A DNA stretch of 64,000 nt from Urophycis tenuis (GCA_036785325.1 JAXIVH010000043.1:1573904-1637903), one strand, 5' to 3'. Numbered from the stretch's first letter, positions 45,381-62,086 are shown. Program-made: numbers and translations. Notes: generated from the sequence alone by a model not told the origin.

Positions 45381-45412
45381 CCACACTCAGTACCACACTC
45401 TGTACGTTCCGA
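45381..45412. repeat. Right-hand remnant of the split minisatellite
   Basis: CCACACTCAGTACCACACTC then TGTACG is the displaced end of the array at 41219-42204. Confidence 0.85.
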
Positions 45413-45785
45413 GAATGTACATCGGAGTGAATGTGACAACAGTATTTGCAATAGGGGTAAATATAAATATGTTTTTTTTTTTAAATACGTATGAATGTGT
45501 AGTCGCTATATGCATATTTGTGTGTGCATAAGAGGACATGACATCCTACAGCCTCTGGTTCTGTACCTCCTGCTATATAAGTCCTGCAGGGAGGAGAGTG
45601 TCGCTCCAATGGTGCATCCAGCCGAGCGCACTGCTCTCTGTAGAGCCCTCTACCCCCTGCAGAGCCTGCTACTACCAAACCCTGAAGGATCCTGCTTGTA
45701 GGTTGACCAGTTCACCCGTCTGAACAGTAGGTGGCGATGTACACCTGGTGAAAGCCCTCCAGTACACACACACACACGCGCACAC

Positions 45786-45832
<47 letters not shown>

Positions 45833-46200
45833 TCTAGATCCAAGACCAATCTGGTTGGTGGCATGCAAGTCCCAGGCTGCACACCCGTGGCCCTGGGGAG
45901 CCTGACCAGACTGCCAGGTCAGAGGGGTGGAAGAAGGCCGACCAGACCCTCCTCAACTCGTGACCCCTAACCTGGAGCCCAGCACCCCGCTGGAGCAGAG
46001 CCTGGACACGCTGGGCTGCCATGCTGGCTCCGCCATGCAGGGATTCTGGTGCCACTGAAGAGAATCTTGTGGCTGCACCCAGAACCAGCAGCACACACCG
46101 GCCCCAGTTATTAAAACGTGGACCACAGGAGGTCCCTTGAAGCGTGTGTGTGTGTGCGTGTGTGTGTGTGTGTGTGCGTGTGTGTGTCTGTGTGTGTGTG
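45413..46200. other. Unannotated stretch with (CA)n tract
   Basis: Contains a (CA)n tract at 45763-45829 and a (TG)n tract at 46143-46205. No gene recognised. Confidence 0.5.
45724..45737 (+). promoter_or_regulatory. CTCF-like motif
   Basis: ACAGTAGGTGGCGA resembles the CTCF core. It is weaker than the sites at 399 and 1068. Confidence 0.25.
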
Positions 46201-46224
46201 CCTGTGTGCAAGTGAGAATATATA

Positions 46225-46760
46225 TGCTGTGGCGCCCGCCGGGTACAGGTAGGGGGGAGGAGATGTGGGAAAGTGGTGGATGGGGTTTACGTGGCACCCT
46301 GCCATCTGGTGGCCACGGAGCGCTTCTCTCTATCTCCTCTGTATGAAGCAGAGACACCTGGGCAAAGTGGAGCAGCTGCAGCCACTAGCCCTAATGAGGG
46401 AAGAGGAGTTAAAAGCAGCAGGAAGAGCACCCAACGGGGAAGGTGTAGTGGACGATGGTGGTAGTGAGTAGGAGAGAACACAAAGCGCCGTGTATGACCC
46501 TTTTCCCCAGGAGAACCCCGCCGGCTGATCGAACCCTGGACCGACTGCGAACCCGACACCGTGCACCGAACCCCACGCTCAACCGCCGACGACGAGTCCA
46601 GCGCTTGAGCCCCCTCAGGACCGACCCCCCCCCCCCTCCGCTGCGGCGGCGTCGACCCCCCTCTCTCCCTATCCCGAACCTACAATAAAGTGGACTGATC
46701 GTGAAACTGGTGTGGACAGTGCTATACTTCTCAATATTGGTTTGGTGGCACCTCTTCTTC
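46225..46760 (+). mobile_element. Possible solo LTR (Ty3/Gypsy-like)
   Basis: The stretch begins near TGTGGCGCCCGCCGGGTAC and contains a late AATAAA (46684) followed by a GTG-rich segment and TGGTTTGGTGGCACC, which resembles a primer-binding-site context. The second LTR was not found, so this is tentative. Confidence 0.3.
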
Positions 46761-46769
46761 TCCCCGAGG

Positions 46770-47250
46770 TTGCCACAATGCATATAAAAACCGAAACAAA
46801 CTATAACAGAGTGATGAAGCAGAGTGATTTAACAAAGTGCTGAAGCAGAACATGTGCCATTTTCAGTAAGAGATGGTGAAAGGATGTTCGCCTTACTTGT
46901 AATACAAGACAGGGCAGAGGAATGAAGCGTGGGTTGAAATGATGTGTAGGTCATGGATCAACTGCAAACGTTCACCAGGTCACTCTGCGTCATGCTGGTT
47001 CTAATCCCCTGAAGGCACAGATGCCTCAGAAGTAAGTCGTAAGACCACAACGTACCGTCAACGTTTTTTGAACTTCTTACTGCCAAACCTCGTAAAAACC
47101 CCTGCGTGTCTTAGAGGCACAGTCCCAGCTGCTGTGACGCATTAACAACATTCCCCACCACAGAGGGAACCCAAACAAACACGGTTATCATTTTTCCAAT
47201 CTACTTCAAATGAACTGGGCGGACTGCCAGTCACCAACATAGTCATGTCG
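46770..47250. other. Unannotated stretch
   Basis: Nothing recognised on either strand. Confidence 0.5.
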
Positions 47251-47257
47251 ACATAGT

Positions 47258-47475
47258 CCTTTGAGGGGGCAGCCGCGGCCCACTGGTTAGGGCCTCGGAC
47301 TTGTAACCGGATGGTTGCCGGTTCGAACCCCGACCAGTACGAATGGCTGAAGTGCCCTTGAGCAAGGCACCTAACCCCTCACTGCTTCCCGAGCGCCGGC
47401 AGCTCACTGCCTCGGGATTAGTATTAGTATGTGTATGTCACGATTGGGTTAAATGCAGGGACCAAATTTCCCCTC
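47258..47475 (+). mobile_element. tRNA-derived SINE
   Basis: The head GGGCAGCCGCGGCCCACTGG has A-box-like TTAGGGCCTCGG and B-box GGTTCGAACCC. The body includes CTTGAGCAAGGCACCTAACC and the end GGGTTAAATGCAGGGACC. This order is that of common fish tRNA SINEs. Confidence 0.9.
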
Positions 47476-47752
47476 ACAAAAGAGTAATTCTTCTTCTATG
47501 TGGATCATCCTGCCAGGAACAGACTATGCTCTGAACACCACTCCTGTGAGTCACCGGTCCACAGTCTCTCAAGTATCCCGACCTGATCCTGACCCGGGCT
47601 GGACAGGCCTCAGGGTTCAGCCGGCTCAGGTGGTCACAGCTGCTCCTCCGGAACCTCAAAGTCTTCTCCAGCCCCCGGGTCACCGCTGGGGGGGGCGGTG
47701 CCACTGTGACCCATCGGCCAGGCGACTGGTGGCTGGCCCCAGCGCTGACCAA

Positions 47753-48335
47753 CAATAGAATAGAATAGAAATACTTAATTGATCCCAAGCTGGGAAATTA
47801 CAATGTAGCAGCAGCATTGAAATACAAAGAATACAATAGAGTCTCTCAAGTATCCCAGCCTGATCACAGAGGTTCGACCGGACGCTAAAGAATGGTGTCA
47901 GAAATAAAAAGTGTATGTATAAAAATATATATATTAAAAATATATTAATTTAAATATATTAAAAATATAAACTAAATATAAACAAATTTTAGTGCAAGAT
48001 AAAGAACAATTGTACAGAAATATAAGGAAATATAAGGTGCTTGGAGACTGTTGTACTAAGTTATTGGCTGTTATTGTACAGTGTAATGGCATGTGGCAGG
48101 AGGGATTTCCTATATCTGTCCCTTCGACAGCGCAGCTGGAGCAGCCTGTGAGAGAAGGTGCTCCGCTGTCTAACCACGGTTTGATGGAGAGGGTGCTGAT
48201 CATTGTCAATGATGGATAACAGTTTTTTCAGCGTTCTCCTCTCCACCACAGACTCAGCAGCGCAGACCAAAAGGAGAGCAGCTCGTGGTTCCGGTTGGAC
48301 CCAGTCCTCTGCTGCGAAGGAAGGCGCTCCCACCC
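47753..48335 (-). mobile_element. LINE 3'-end fragment with (ATTCT)n tail
   Basis: On the - strand a coding tail reads RRTLKKLLSIIDNDQHPLHQ, STFSHRLLQLRCRRDRYRK and SLLPHAITLYN, the usual end of an L2/CR1-like polyprotein. A 3' UTR follows that ends GGGATCAATTAAGTATTTCT and ATTCT repeats at 47753. Confidence 0.8.
47865..47902 (+). repeat. 38-bp inverted copy of Gypsy integrase segment
   Basis: Exact inverse of 48526-48563, including CGACCGGACGCTAAAGAATG. It lies inside the 3' part of the LINE fragment. Confidence 0.85.
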
Positions 48336-48525
48336 TCCGTCTCGTGTCAAACGTTGCCTCATCCGTGGCTGAGCCTCCGTCACCCTGGCGCTCTGGCAGG
48401 GGGCTGCTGCTGGCCTGACGAGGGCTGGGGCCCGCGGCCGGTCCAGGGGCTCACGGGGAGGGCTGGGGAGTGCCGAGTGCGGAGTGCAGTGTGGCTGAGA
48501 AGGGAAGGCCATCCGCCAGGTGCGC

Positions 48526-48563
48526 TCTGACACCATTCTTTAGCGTCCGGTCGAACCTCTGTG
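48526..48563 (-). repeat. 38-bp inverted repeat partner
   Basis: Part of the integrase relic. Its inverse lies at 47865-47902, 623 bp away. Confidence 0.85.
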
Positions 48564-48971
48564 TTTAATCCTCCTCCCCTCCAGAAAGGCGGCAAACTCA
48601 GCCGAGACAAACTGTGGGCCACACATCGTCTGTAGTGATGACGCTGTTTGCCCCACCGGGCAAACAGAGAGGAGAGAACATCCGTGACCACACAAGCCGT
48701 CACACTGTGGGGACCACCTCTGGCCACTTTGAATGGAGGTCGTGGGTCACCAGGAGGAACGGTTGATGGTGTGGGACACCGTTCCCCACAGATGTGTTCC
48801 TATGGCGTGGGCGCCACTGGAAAGGCTGTAGAGGCGGCGGCGGTGCTGAGCCCGTCTTACCGCTGACCAGGCAGGCCGTGCAATCCCTCACCATCGTCTC
48901 TATGCCCCAATCTATGCCCGGCCACCACCAAATCCCTGCAGCGCTGCTTTACCTTGACGATGCCCAGGTGG

Positions 48972-50585
48972 CAGGGCCGGTGCTAGCCATGTGGGTGCCC
49001 TAAGCACAAATGCATTGTGGTGGACACCACCAAAAATGGACATCAACTCAGTAATTGTCAGTACGTTTCTCTTTATTTCCAAAATAACTCCACAATGTCA
49101 CTTGCTGATGGCCTCTCAGTGACAGGACTCACTCTGCCAGAAGTGGTGGTTGATGATGTGTGCTTGAACTGCTGGTGGATGGTTGATCATCTAAATCTTC
49201 CTCCTGGTCTTGAGGAACTCCTTGCACACATCCAAGCATTGACCCTGAATTCAGAAATACAAGTAAAATACTCAGGGATTGTATGCTGAAATACAGTTTT
49301 GCACCTTGATTCAAAAACAATATTACATATTAATTACAGGTTTATGTAAGCCTATGTGTAAATCACTGGTACATGACCACATTTAAAACTATTTTATCTT
49401 TAAAACAATTGATTGCTCACAATATAAAAAAAAACAACAACATATAAATGTGAAGGGAGGGGGATCTACAAAACTAAGATTTCTTTCTTTTCAAGTTGTA
49501 GTTTCACCTGCAGATGTCGCCCTTGGCCCCCTTGACCTATGAACCTCTCGAAAATGTCCGCATAGAACAACTACTAAAGTTGATGAACGCCTGTCTAATT
49601 TGGCTTAACACATCTCGTTCAGTTGTAAGGTTTCTCAGTCAGAATTCACCAGGAGACGTTCTCCATTCATCAACTCATTACTTTAAAGTATCATATTCTG
49701 TAGCATTACTTTTTCCACTACAATACACAATTGCATAGCCTACTCGTTGGTTCACAGTACACATGCATAACGTAGGCTACATAACAAACGCCAAATAAAC
49801 GTCCTGAAATGCAGTAGGCATATAGCCTGGCTGACGCGTCCACATCTCGATGAGATGGTGGTCTGGGAACTAGGTGTGCATTTTCTCGTATTTGAGGCGT
49901 GGTTTACGAATGCCTAGAGCCGTTTATTGGGCCCTACGAATGTCTATCAAATGGCGTCTGGTTCTTCACATGCTGCTTTGCGCGCGATTCATAGCCAATT
50001 GCTACTAAAAATTAGCTACTAAAATTACATTAATTGCTACAAAAGCTACTTAATACACTTTCTAAGGCTGCATCGAACGGTAACATTACCTGACATGAGC
50101 ATAGTCATTCATACAAGGACTAGATGTTACAGAATTCAATTCAATTAAATTCAAATCACTTTAGCCATTTTTATTTAAAACATTGTCTTACCTGCCATCG
50201 ACGCGCGTGCATCTCGCTGTCGCTGTCTCTTTTTTCGCTTATCGGGCCCCCGACTCTTGATGCCTTTCGAGGCCGTGTCTAAACACAGGGGTCTGCCACC
50301 TGAGAATGATAATCGATCATACCACTGGGATGTGGGGGAGGGGGGCACCAAGGGGAGAGAGAGAGAGAGGGCCGCACGGGAGACGCATCTTTTTCTCGAG
50401 CAAAGGTTACTTTGTATTGCTTATCTATTAACACGTTTTACACATGTTCATTTTGAATATATCGCGTTATTATGATTATCATTATTATGATGATGATTTT
50501 TTTTTACGAGACAGATTTTTTTGGTGCCCCCCCCAGGCACTTGTGCCCTACGCGCAGTGGGTGCCAATATATACAGTCTATGGTG
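48972..50585. mobile_element. hAT-type element, 1614 bp, inside Gypsy integrase
   Basis: The exact 8-bp direct repeat CCAGGTGG (48964-48971 and 50586-50593) flanks the insert. The left end is CAGGGCCGGTGCTAGCC, a form shared with the element at 29598. The right end (CACCATAGACTG on the - strand) is only weakly matching, so the terminal repeats are poor. The flanking integrase frame runs straight across the site when insert and one repeat copy are ignored, which proves the boundaries. Confidence 0.9.
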
Positions 50586-51031
50586 CCAGGTGGCCCTCAT
50601 GCGCCATGGCCAGGCTGCGTGCTCTGAGGCTGGTGCGCATGAACGTGTGGAGCCCCCAGGCCATACAGACATCATTCCAGCAGGTCAGCTCACTCGTGTC
50701 AACTTTTGTTGTCAATAAAGTTAAGTAAAAACAAAGGTGGAGATTTACATTCAACGTCAACGCGATGATAGCGTTCGGGAGACAGGTGAATATCTCGAGA
50801 ACCCATTTGTCCCAATAATTGCAATAGCAGCATAGGTCCACCAGGTGGTGACAAACACCGTGTGTTTTGATTGAAGGAGACAAACTATTTCGTATGCTGA
50901 ACCCGCTCGGCCATGAGAAAGAGACGCACACTGAATGAGCAGTTAACTAACTGGAGTCGTTTAAGGATTCCAGTTAGTGACTTTACTTGCTCCCCACCCC
51001 CCAGACACCTAAAACCCAGGTAGATGTTGTC

Positions 51032-51169
<138 letters not shown>

Positions 51170-51380
51170 CATCAGCCAAACACACTCCATAGCTGTTATT
51201 ATTGAAGATTCTGCAAAAAAATGTGTACGCCCTCATTCCCAGGCTTCTAGATTTGACGTTCATATTTGTATTCCTTTGATGCTCCGTAGGACCATTTTAC
51301 AGAAACAACATTTGGGTTTTGCTGTCTGGTAATTGTATCTAAAGGTCCCCCTCTCTCTCCTCTTACTCTCCCTCTATCAA

Positions 51381-51654
<274 letters not shown>

Positions 51655-52034
51655 CAAACGGTTCTCTCATTTAAATTCAAATATATATATTTATTGCAAG
51701 GGAAAACCACATTAGCATAGCCCTGAAATAAGCTACAAAATAGAACTTGTCAGGAGTTCAATCAAACAATTCGTATTGATTGAGTATTGGGTGAAAATGT
51801 ACTGGGACATACTCCATGTGTGATGACGTCAGAGGAGCGTCCAGCGCCCTGTGTTGTCCTCTGCAGCGGCCGGCGGCCGGCCTGTGTAGCCCAGAGACAA
51901 TGAGGGCCAGGGATGAGCGCCCTGTTTTGGTGGATTCCGGGCATTCCTTTGGGGTGTTGTTCCAGCCGGGGCTAATCGCAGCTTAGCGCTAAACCAACAT
52001 ATCTGGCGTAACCTCACCCATGTGCATTCTCATC

Positions 52035-52037
<3 letters not shown>

Positions 52038-52115
<78 letters not shown>

Positions 52116-52203
52116 TGTGTACCTGGAACGGGGGTGCGGCGGGGGGGGGGGAGACATCCCGGGGTGAGATGTTGTTCCCCCCCCCCCCCCCCCCCCCCCC
52201 CCC
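52038..52203. repeat. (GA)n tract, then G-run and C-run
   Basis: GA at 52038-52113, G-run at 52141-52150 and C-run at about 52177-52203. Confidence 0.92.
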
Positions 52204-52561
52204 GTGTCCGTGAGGGCCTCGCGGACCCTACGTGTGAATAAATGTGTGAGCGATGCTACGCCTAGCGAGCGCTGTGGCTGCGCGGGTAACAGGTAGCAGA
52301 ACGGACGCGCGCTTCTTCAACGAGAGATCCGCTGATATTGCTTCGTCGAATCCCTCCATCAAATTAAAGTCGGTATTTCTTTGTCATGCTAGCTGATAAC
52401 AACCAAGCACGTGTGATTGCGTCTGTCATGATGGGTTGAAGCTAGAGGTGCTAAATGAGCTTCTAGAAGCATTGCTTCTAGAAGGAAAGGATACATTTGT
52501 GGTAGAGATGCTCCTTTTGAGGTGCTGTGACCTGCTGTAGCTAGTGGGAAACCCTGAGAAG

Positions 52562-52635
52562 CCAATATAAATATATATCTAAAATATAGATCTAAAATAT
52601 AGATCTAAAATATATATCTAAAATATATATTGTAT
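52562..52635. repeat. AT-rich tandem repeat, about 14-16 bp
   Basis: ATATATCTAAAATATAGATC units, about five copies. Confidence 0.8.
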
Positions 52636-52689
52636 ATGATGATCAGTCAATGGTGAGTCTGGCCTGATGAATCAGATTCAACAATGCAA

Positions 52690-53800
52690 AATAGTTGAGT
52701 GTGTTGCCCTGATTCTTCTTGCCCTCAGAGTGTTCAATACAGTGGATCACACATTTTAGTTGATTGTCTCCAGTATGCGCTTGGTGTGGGTCACACTGCT
52801 TTGACCTTCACATCCTACTTCAGCTATCGTAGTTTCTCTATCAACGTATGTAATTACTCCAGTCCCCAAGCTAATCTGCCCTGCGGAGTCCCACAGGGCT
52901 CCATTGTAGGTCTGATTCTGTTGTCTATTCACATGCTTCCCCTTGGTCAAATCATTCTAAAGTACAGACCAACACTGCCACCGAGATGGCACGCAGCACG
53001 CAGCACGTCTCCCTCTAAAACCAAACCACCAAGGTCCTCCCCGCCTCATGGACTGCCTTGACACCAACAAGGGTTGAGTGCCACAAAACATCCTGCAGCT
53101 GAAAGTAAGTCAGAAGTTCTCTTCATCAGCCACCCTGACTCAGTTAAATTGGTTACCAACAGCCGAGGGAACCTGTACACCCCTTGTTAAACCCTATGTC
53201 GAAAACCTAGGTGTGATATTACTCTGTCTTTAAGGTTGACAAGCAGGTCAATGTTGTTGTAAAAGGGAGTTTCTTCCAGCTTTTTACTATTGATCAAGTC
53301 ATGACTTTTCTCTCATTCAATGATCTTGAGAAGGTTATTCATGTCTTAATTTGCTCCAGCATAGACTTTAGAAAATTCCCTGTATTCTAGGATTAGTCAG
53401 TTGTCCCTGTTTCCCTGCAACTGGTCCATATTAGCCCAATGTTGGCCTCTCTCCACTACCTTCCAGTGCGGTTCAGAATTGATTTTCAAGGCTCTCTCAT
53501 TCGTCTTTAAAGCCCTGAATGGGCAGGCCCTCTCTTACATTAGCGACCACTTCACCTCTCATTCCCTCTTGCAGCTCCCTCAGGTCGTTTGACTCGGGTC
53601 TCCTGGCTGTCCCGCAAACTGAACTGAGGTGACCCTGATGTCACAGACCCTAGATTGGAGTAGCATTCCCCTCTCCATCAGATCAGCCCCTCCACTGATT
53701 CCTTTAAGGCCAGGCTCTCACCATACTTCTATTCTTTAGTGTGTGAATCTATGCTTATTTTTACCCTTACTCTACTTACTGGCTCTGAGCTACACTGCAC
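52690..53800 (+). mobile_element. Decayed LINE reverse-transcriptase relic
   Basis: The + strand encodes VLQ-type RT blocks: DCLQYALGVGHTALTFTSYF, LPCGVPQGSIVGLILLSIHM, and later LSFVFKALNGQALSYISDHF. These match fish non-LTR retrotransposons, but stops and frameshifts abound. The relic runs into the assembly gap. Confidence 0.75.
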
Positions 53801-54000
53801 NNNNNNNNNNNNNNNNNNNNNNNNNNNNNNNNNNNNNNNNNNNNNNNNNNNNNNNNNNNNNNNNNNNNNNNNNNNNNNNNNNNNNNNNNNNNNNNNNNNN
53901 NNNNNNNNNNNNNNNNNNNNNNNNNNNNNNNNNNNNNNNNNNNNNNNNNNNNNNNNNNNNNNNNNNNNNNNNNNNNNNNNNNNNNNNNNNNNNNNNNNNN
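53801..54000. other. Assembly gap, 200 N
   Basis: Exactly 200 N, nominal size, flanked on the right by long GA repeats. Confidence 0.98.
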
Positions 54001-54037
54001 GAGATCCATGCCTCAACAGCTGAGAACAGAACCAGGG

Positions 54038-54040
<3 letters not shown>

Positions 54041-54082
<42 letters not shown>

Positions 54083-54132
54083 AGAGAGAGAGGAAGAGAG
54101 AGAGAGAAAGAAAGAGGGGGGAGAGTGAGAGA

Positions 54133-54198
<66 letters not shown>

Positions 54199-54208
54199 GG
54201 GAGAGAGA

Positions 54209-54256
<48 letters not shown>

Positions 54257-54380
54257 GGAGGAGGGGGGCTGGGAATAGACCAGAGAGAGAGAGACTACAG
54301 AACAGAACCGCTGCTCAGAACTCTTGGAGAGAGAGAGAGAGGGGGGAGGGAGAGAGAAAAAGAGAGTGTGTGTTTGTGTA

Positions 54381-54456
<76 letters not shown>

Positions 54457-54513
54457 TGCAAGACCAGAGAACAAGAGACCAGAAAGAGACCAGAGCAGAG
54501 GGAGAGACAGAAT

Positions 54514-54593
<80 letters not shown>

Positions 54594-54596
54594 CCA
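54041..54596. repeat. (GA)n and (TG)n microsatellite block
   Basis: GA-rich at 54041-54365, TG at about 54366-54455, and GA again at 54515-54592. The block repeats phrases such as CAGAGAACAGAACC, suggesting duplication on both sides. Confidence 0.95.
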
Positions 54597-54780
54597 CCAT
54601 GTGATTTTAAAGCCATTAGCTCTGTCTGCCAACATCTGAGCAGTGCCAGCTCAGCACAACATCCCCCTTGGAAATACCAAACCTCCATTTAGAAAAAACA
54701 CCAAGCCACCATTTTGGAAAAAACCAAACTTCCATTTTGGGAATTCAGAAAAGACAGCCTATTTGCTTATTAGCAGAGAA

Positions 54781-54783
<3 letters not shown>

Positions 54784-54870
<87 letters not shown>

Positions 54871-55009
54871 TATGTGTGTGTATGTATGCGTCTGCGTGTG
54901 CATGTGTGTGAGTGTTTGTATGTGTGCGTGTCTGCCTCCCGTGTGTATGTCTGTGTGTGTGTGTGTGTGTGCGTGTGTGTGTGTGTGTGTGCGTGTGTGT
55001 GTGTGTGTG

Positions 55010-55103
<94 letters not shown>
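54784..55103. repeat. Long (TG)n microsatellite
   Basis: TG with GC, TA and CTGCC interruptions over 320 bp. Confidence 0.95.
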
Positions 55104-59090
<3,987 letters not shown>

Positions 59091-59211
59091 AGAGATAGAG
59101 AGAGAGAGAGAAAGAGGGGGAGCAGGGTATTCTTACCATGAGACCCCCTGCTGTTAGCCTAGTGCTAACACGACTCTGACTCAAGTCTTCGACACATATG
59201 CAAAACATTTA

Positions 59212-59213
<2 letters not shown>

Positions 59214-59284
<71 letters not shown>

Positions 59285-59298
59285 TATGTATATATATA
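59214..59298. repeat. (TA)n microsatellite
   Basis: About 60 bp of TA with a CATATATATG end. Confidence 0.92.
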
Positions 59299-59299
59299 G

Positions 59300-60090
59300 C
59301 ATATTCACTTACTGTAGCTCTTTCACTGACAGAACCCTCCCACAAATACTCTAAACATTATATTAAATTATATTATACAGTACATACTATATATGTACAT
59401 ATATTAAGGCTTGAATCTATTACGTATAGAGAAAATTAATATACAGGGAAATACGCAAAACATACCAAACCATCGCTCCTCATGACAAAACCTGTTTGCC
59501 TGTCTTTATATATATATATATATATATATATACGCATAAACGCACACCAGACACAAATACACAGTGTAAATAATTAAATGTGTTGTAACAGATTTGTGTG
59601 TCTATTTGTTTTAATGAGTTTGTACTCTAACAGATGTGCATGCTTAAATGTGTGTGTATGTGTGTGCGTGTGTGTGTGCTTTAATGTGTGAGGCTGTTTT
59701 AAGATGTTAGTGCTCTAGCAGATGTGTGTCTTTAGAAGTGTGTGTGTGTGTGTGTGTGTGTGGGTGTGTGTAATATCCAGCCTGTATTTGGTTCGGCGCT
59801 GCAGAGGAAATATTCTGCCAGTGGTTATGAGATCTGAAATGAAGTAATATGAGTAATGCGCTGGTTTCCCTGATAAACCCCCGCCTCTAATCACCCAGCC
59901 GCCCAGAGATTTTATTCATAGCGCAAATTCATCTCGTATTCATCTCGTATTCATCTTAAATTCGTTCTCCTTTTTTAATAGTGGGCCTGCATCTCTACGC
60001 CATGAGATCTGTTCACTAGATTTACAGGCACAGTGAGAGAAAGAGGGGGAGAGAGGGGGAGAGATAGTGAAAGAGTGAGTGTGCGATTGT
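59300..60090. other. Unannotated stretch
   Basis: Short TA and TG tracts (59505-59532, 59738-59770). The CATCTCGTATT phrase is doubled at 59931 and 59941. No gene recognised. Confidence 0.5.
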
Positions 60091-60097
60091 GTGGTGT

Positions 60098-60115
60098 GTG
60101 AGAGAGAGAGAGCGG

Positions 60116-60204
<89 letters not shown>

Positions 60205-60225
60205 GAGAGAGAGAGCGGGAGAGAG
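60098..60225. repeat. (GA)n microsatellite
   Basis: GA with GGGAG interruptions. Confidence 0.92.
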
Positions 60226-60532
60226 CCATTTTGCAGCTTTGAGAAACAGTAAAAAAAAAGTGGGGCTGGTGGTGGTGGGGATTTTCAGTCCTTGGTTTAC
60301 GATGATGTGAGTTGAAGAGTGAAATAAAGGCCCTGTCACAAACACAGTGCATTTGATGGATTACAATAAGTAAACCTGTCACCCTCTTCCCCCACACTCC
60401 GCACCTTCTATTGACATTTCTGTGCATCCCCCGTCCCAGCGGGGCTGTCTGCTGGTGATACTGACATTTTCATAAAGCAGCCACATCGCCTGCTCTCACC
60501 GTCACCGGCGCTCTCGGCTCCAGACAGCTCGG

Positions 60533-60546
60533 CCACCAGGGGGCAC
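60533..60546 (+). promoter_or_regulatory. CTCF-like motif
   Basis: CCACCAGGGGGCAC is a near-consensus CTCF core. Confidence 0.4.
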
Positions 60547-60618
60547 TGTGAGGTGGACACAGCGGCTACAAACGCGCTGGACACCTGGACAGAAAGTCTG
60601 CATTACGCGGACTCTATC

Positions 60619-60644
60619 ACACACACACACACACGCACACGCAC

Positions 60645-60700
<56 letters not shown>
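60619..60700. repeat. (CA)n microsatellite
   Basis: CA with GC interruptions at its left part. Confidence 0.95.
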
Positions 60701-60701
<1 letters not shown>

Positions 60702-60709
60702 CTATTCAT

Positions 60710-62020
60710 TTCAACGAAGCCGCTCACGGCGGCCTACAGAAGCAGAAGCAGGCTTTAGTAGAGCATGATGGCGCTGAAACAAGTGCCGGGGCGTGAAAGA
60801 GGAAGCGGCGCTCAGTACAAGCTTCCTAAATGCTGGTTGCTTCACTGCCGGTGGAAAGGCTTTTAGCTACAATGTTAAATGCCAATGGCTGACAGGAACA
60901 GAAAGTTACCATGCATTTCCGTCTTTGCTGGCGTTCTGAAGGCTTTTCGCCGACATTCCAGTTACTAACGGCAGGTAGAAACTATAAAGCTAGGTAAGCT
61001 TCAGCTAACGTTACCTTTGGTTTCGTCAGGGTTTGTCGAGCTGGTTGTGAGAGTCCCCATATGGTTACATAAATGGGTTACATGCCAGCATACAACATGT
61101 ATCACCTGCCTGTTCGGAGCCAACCTACACACCCGAGCTGGTCGTCAGCGGTAGATAATTATAGATTTAGCTCCACTGGCGTCGTCGGCCATGTTGGAGG
61201 TGAGAGCTTCATCATGTTGGCCAAGGAGCGGAGAGCAGATGGTTGAGACACTTCCAGACTTCTTCTCCGGGAGCAGATTAATTGTTTCGGCCCTGCGAGA
61301 CTTTGTTTTGTTACCAGGCGGTACCCACCAAGGACGGCTAAATATTTGGCTGCCAGAACCTGACAATCAATAAGCTGTTGAGATATTTTTATGGTTTGAT
61401 TCCAATTTATGTTGGCGAACAGCGGGTGATACTGCAGGGTCTATATGTTACTGGATAAATAGAAAAACACATTTCTAGCACAGCTTCTCCATTAGCATGG
61501 TGAACATTGTTTATTTCAATCTATTAATATCCTAATAAATAATATGGGTTGTATTGTTATTACAATGCTATTTAATTCCAGCTTCGTACCATATCTCAAC
61601 ATAAGTGATCACATGAAGTGTTCACTTAGTGCCTATTAACCCATATATTAACCAATTTCTTCACAGGGATGTTGTGAAGTACATGTGGAGTAGGAGATGG
61701 TAAAAGTTCAAGTACATATTGTCTGCGCTTTTGCTTTTAATGCTTTCAGTTGTGCATGAACCACTTATTTTCCACTTCAGAAAAGGGTAACGCTGTAATG
61801 TAAGGTAACAGACACCATAATCCACCATTGTGAATTCATATACAAGTGATAAAGGGTTGTAGGGCGTCTGCTGCACGATGCTGACAGGTGCTGTAGGTAC
61901 CCAGAACCATGAGCAGGCCGCAGGCTGCTCAGCGTGACGGTAGAGTTTAACCAGCTGGGGATCCTGCTTTCTCCACCGTGGTTAGTGTATATACGTGACT
62001 AACCTTCCATGTTTGTGTTT
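60710..62020. other. Unannotated stretch
   Basis: No exon, RNA or transposon recognised. Confidence 0.5.
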
Positions 62021-62029
62021 GATTCCCAG

Positions 62030-62086
62030 ATCACATGATGCAGTCTGAACTAGCGGTGGCAGCGGTGATGAGCGGAGGACACTAGA
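62030..62086 (+). CDS. Possible terminal coding exon of an unknown gene
   Basis: A good 3' splice site precedes it: branch-like TGACTAAC at about 61996, a T-rich tract and TTCCCAG. One frame then reads HMMQSELAVAAVMSGGH to a TAG. I do not recognise the protein and no upstream exon was found, so this may be chance. Confidence 0.15.

Larger units (their letters stand above)
48430..50760 (-). pseudogene. Ty3/Gypsy integrase relic, split by a hAT insertion
   Basis: On the - strand the upstream part (50760-50586) encodes GLHTFMRTSLRARSLAMAHE ending in GHL, the start of an HHCC zinc-binding domain. The downstream part (48971-48430) continues with IVKVKQRCRDL, VRDCTACLVSGKTGS, LLVTHDLHSKWPEVVP, SVTACVVTDVLSSLFARWG and, in other frames, integrase-core remnants. 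Several frameshifts and stops are present. A 1614-bp hAT element separates the two parts. No complete gag-pol or paired LTRs were found. Confidence 0.8.
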
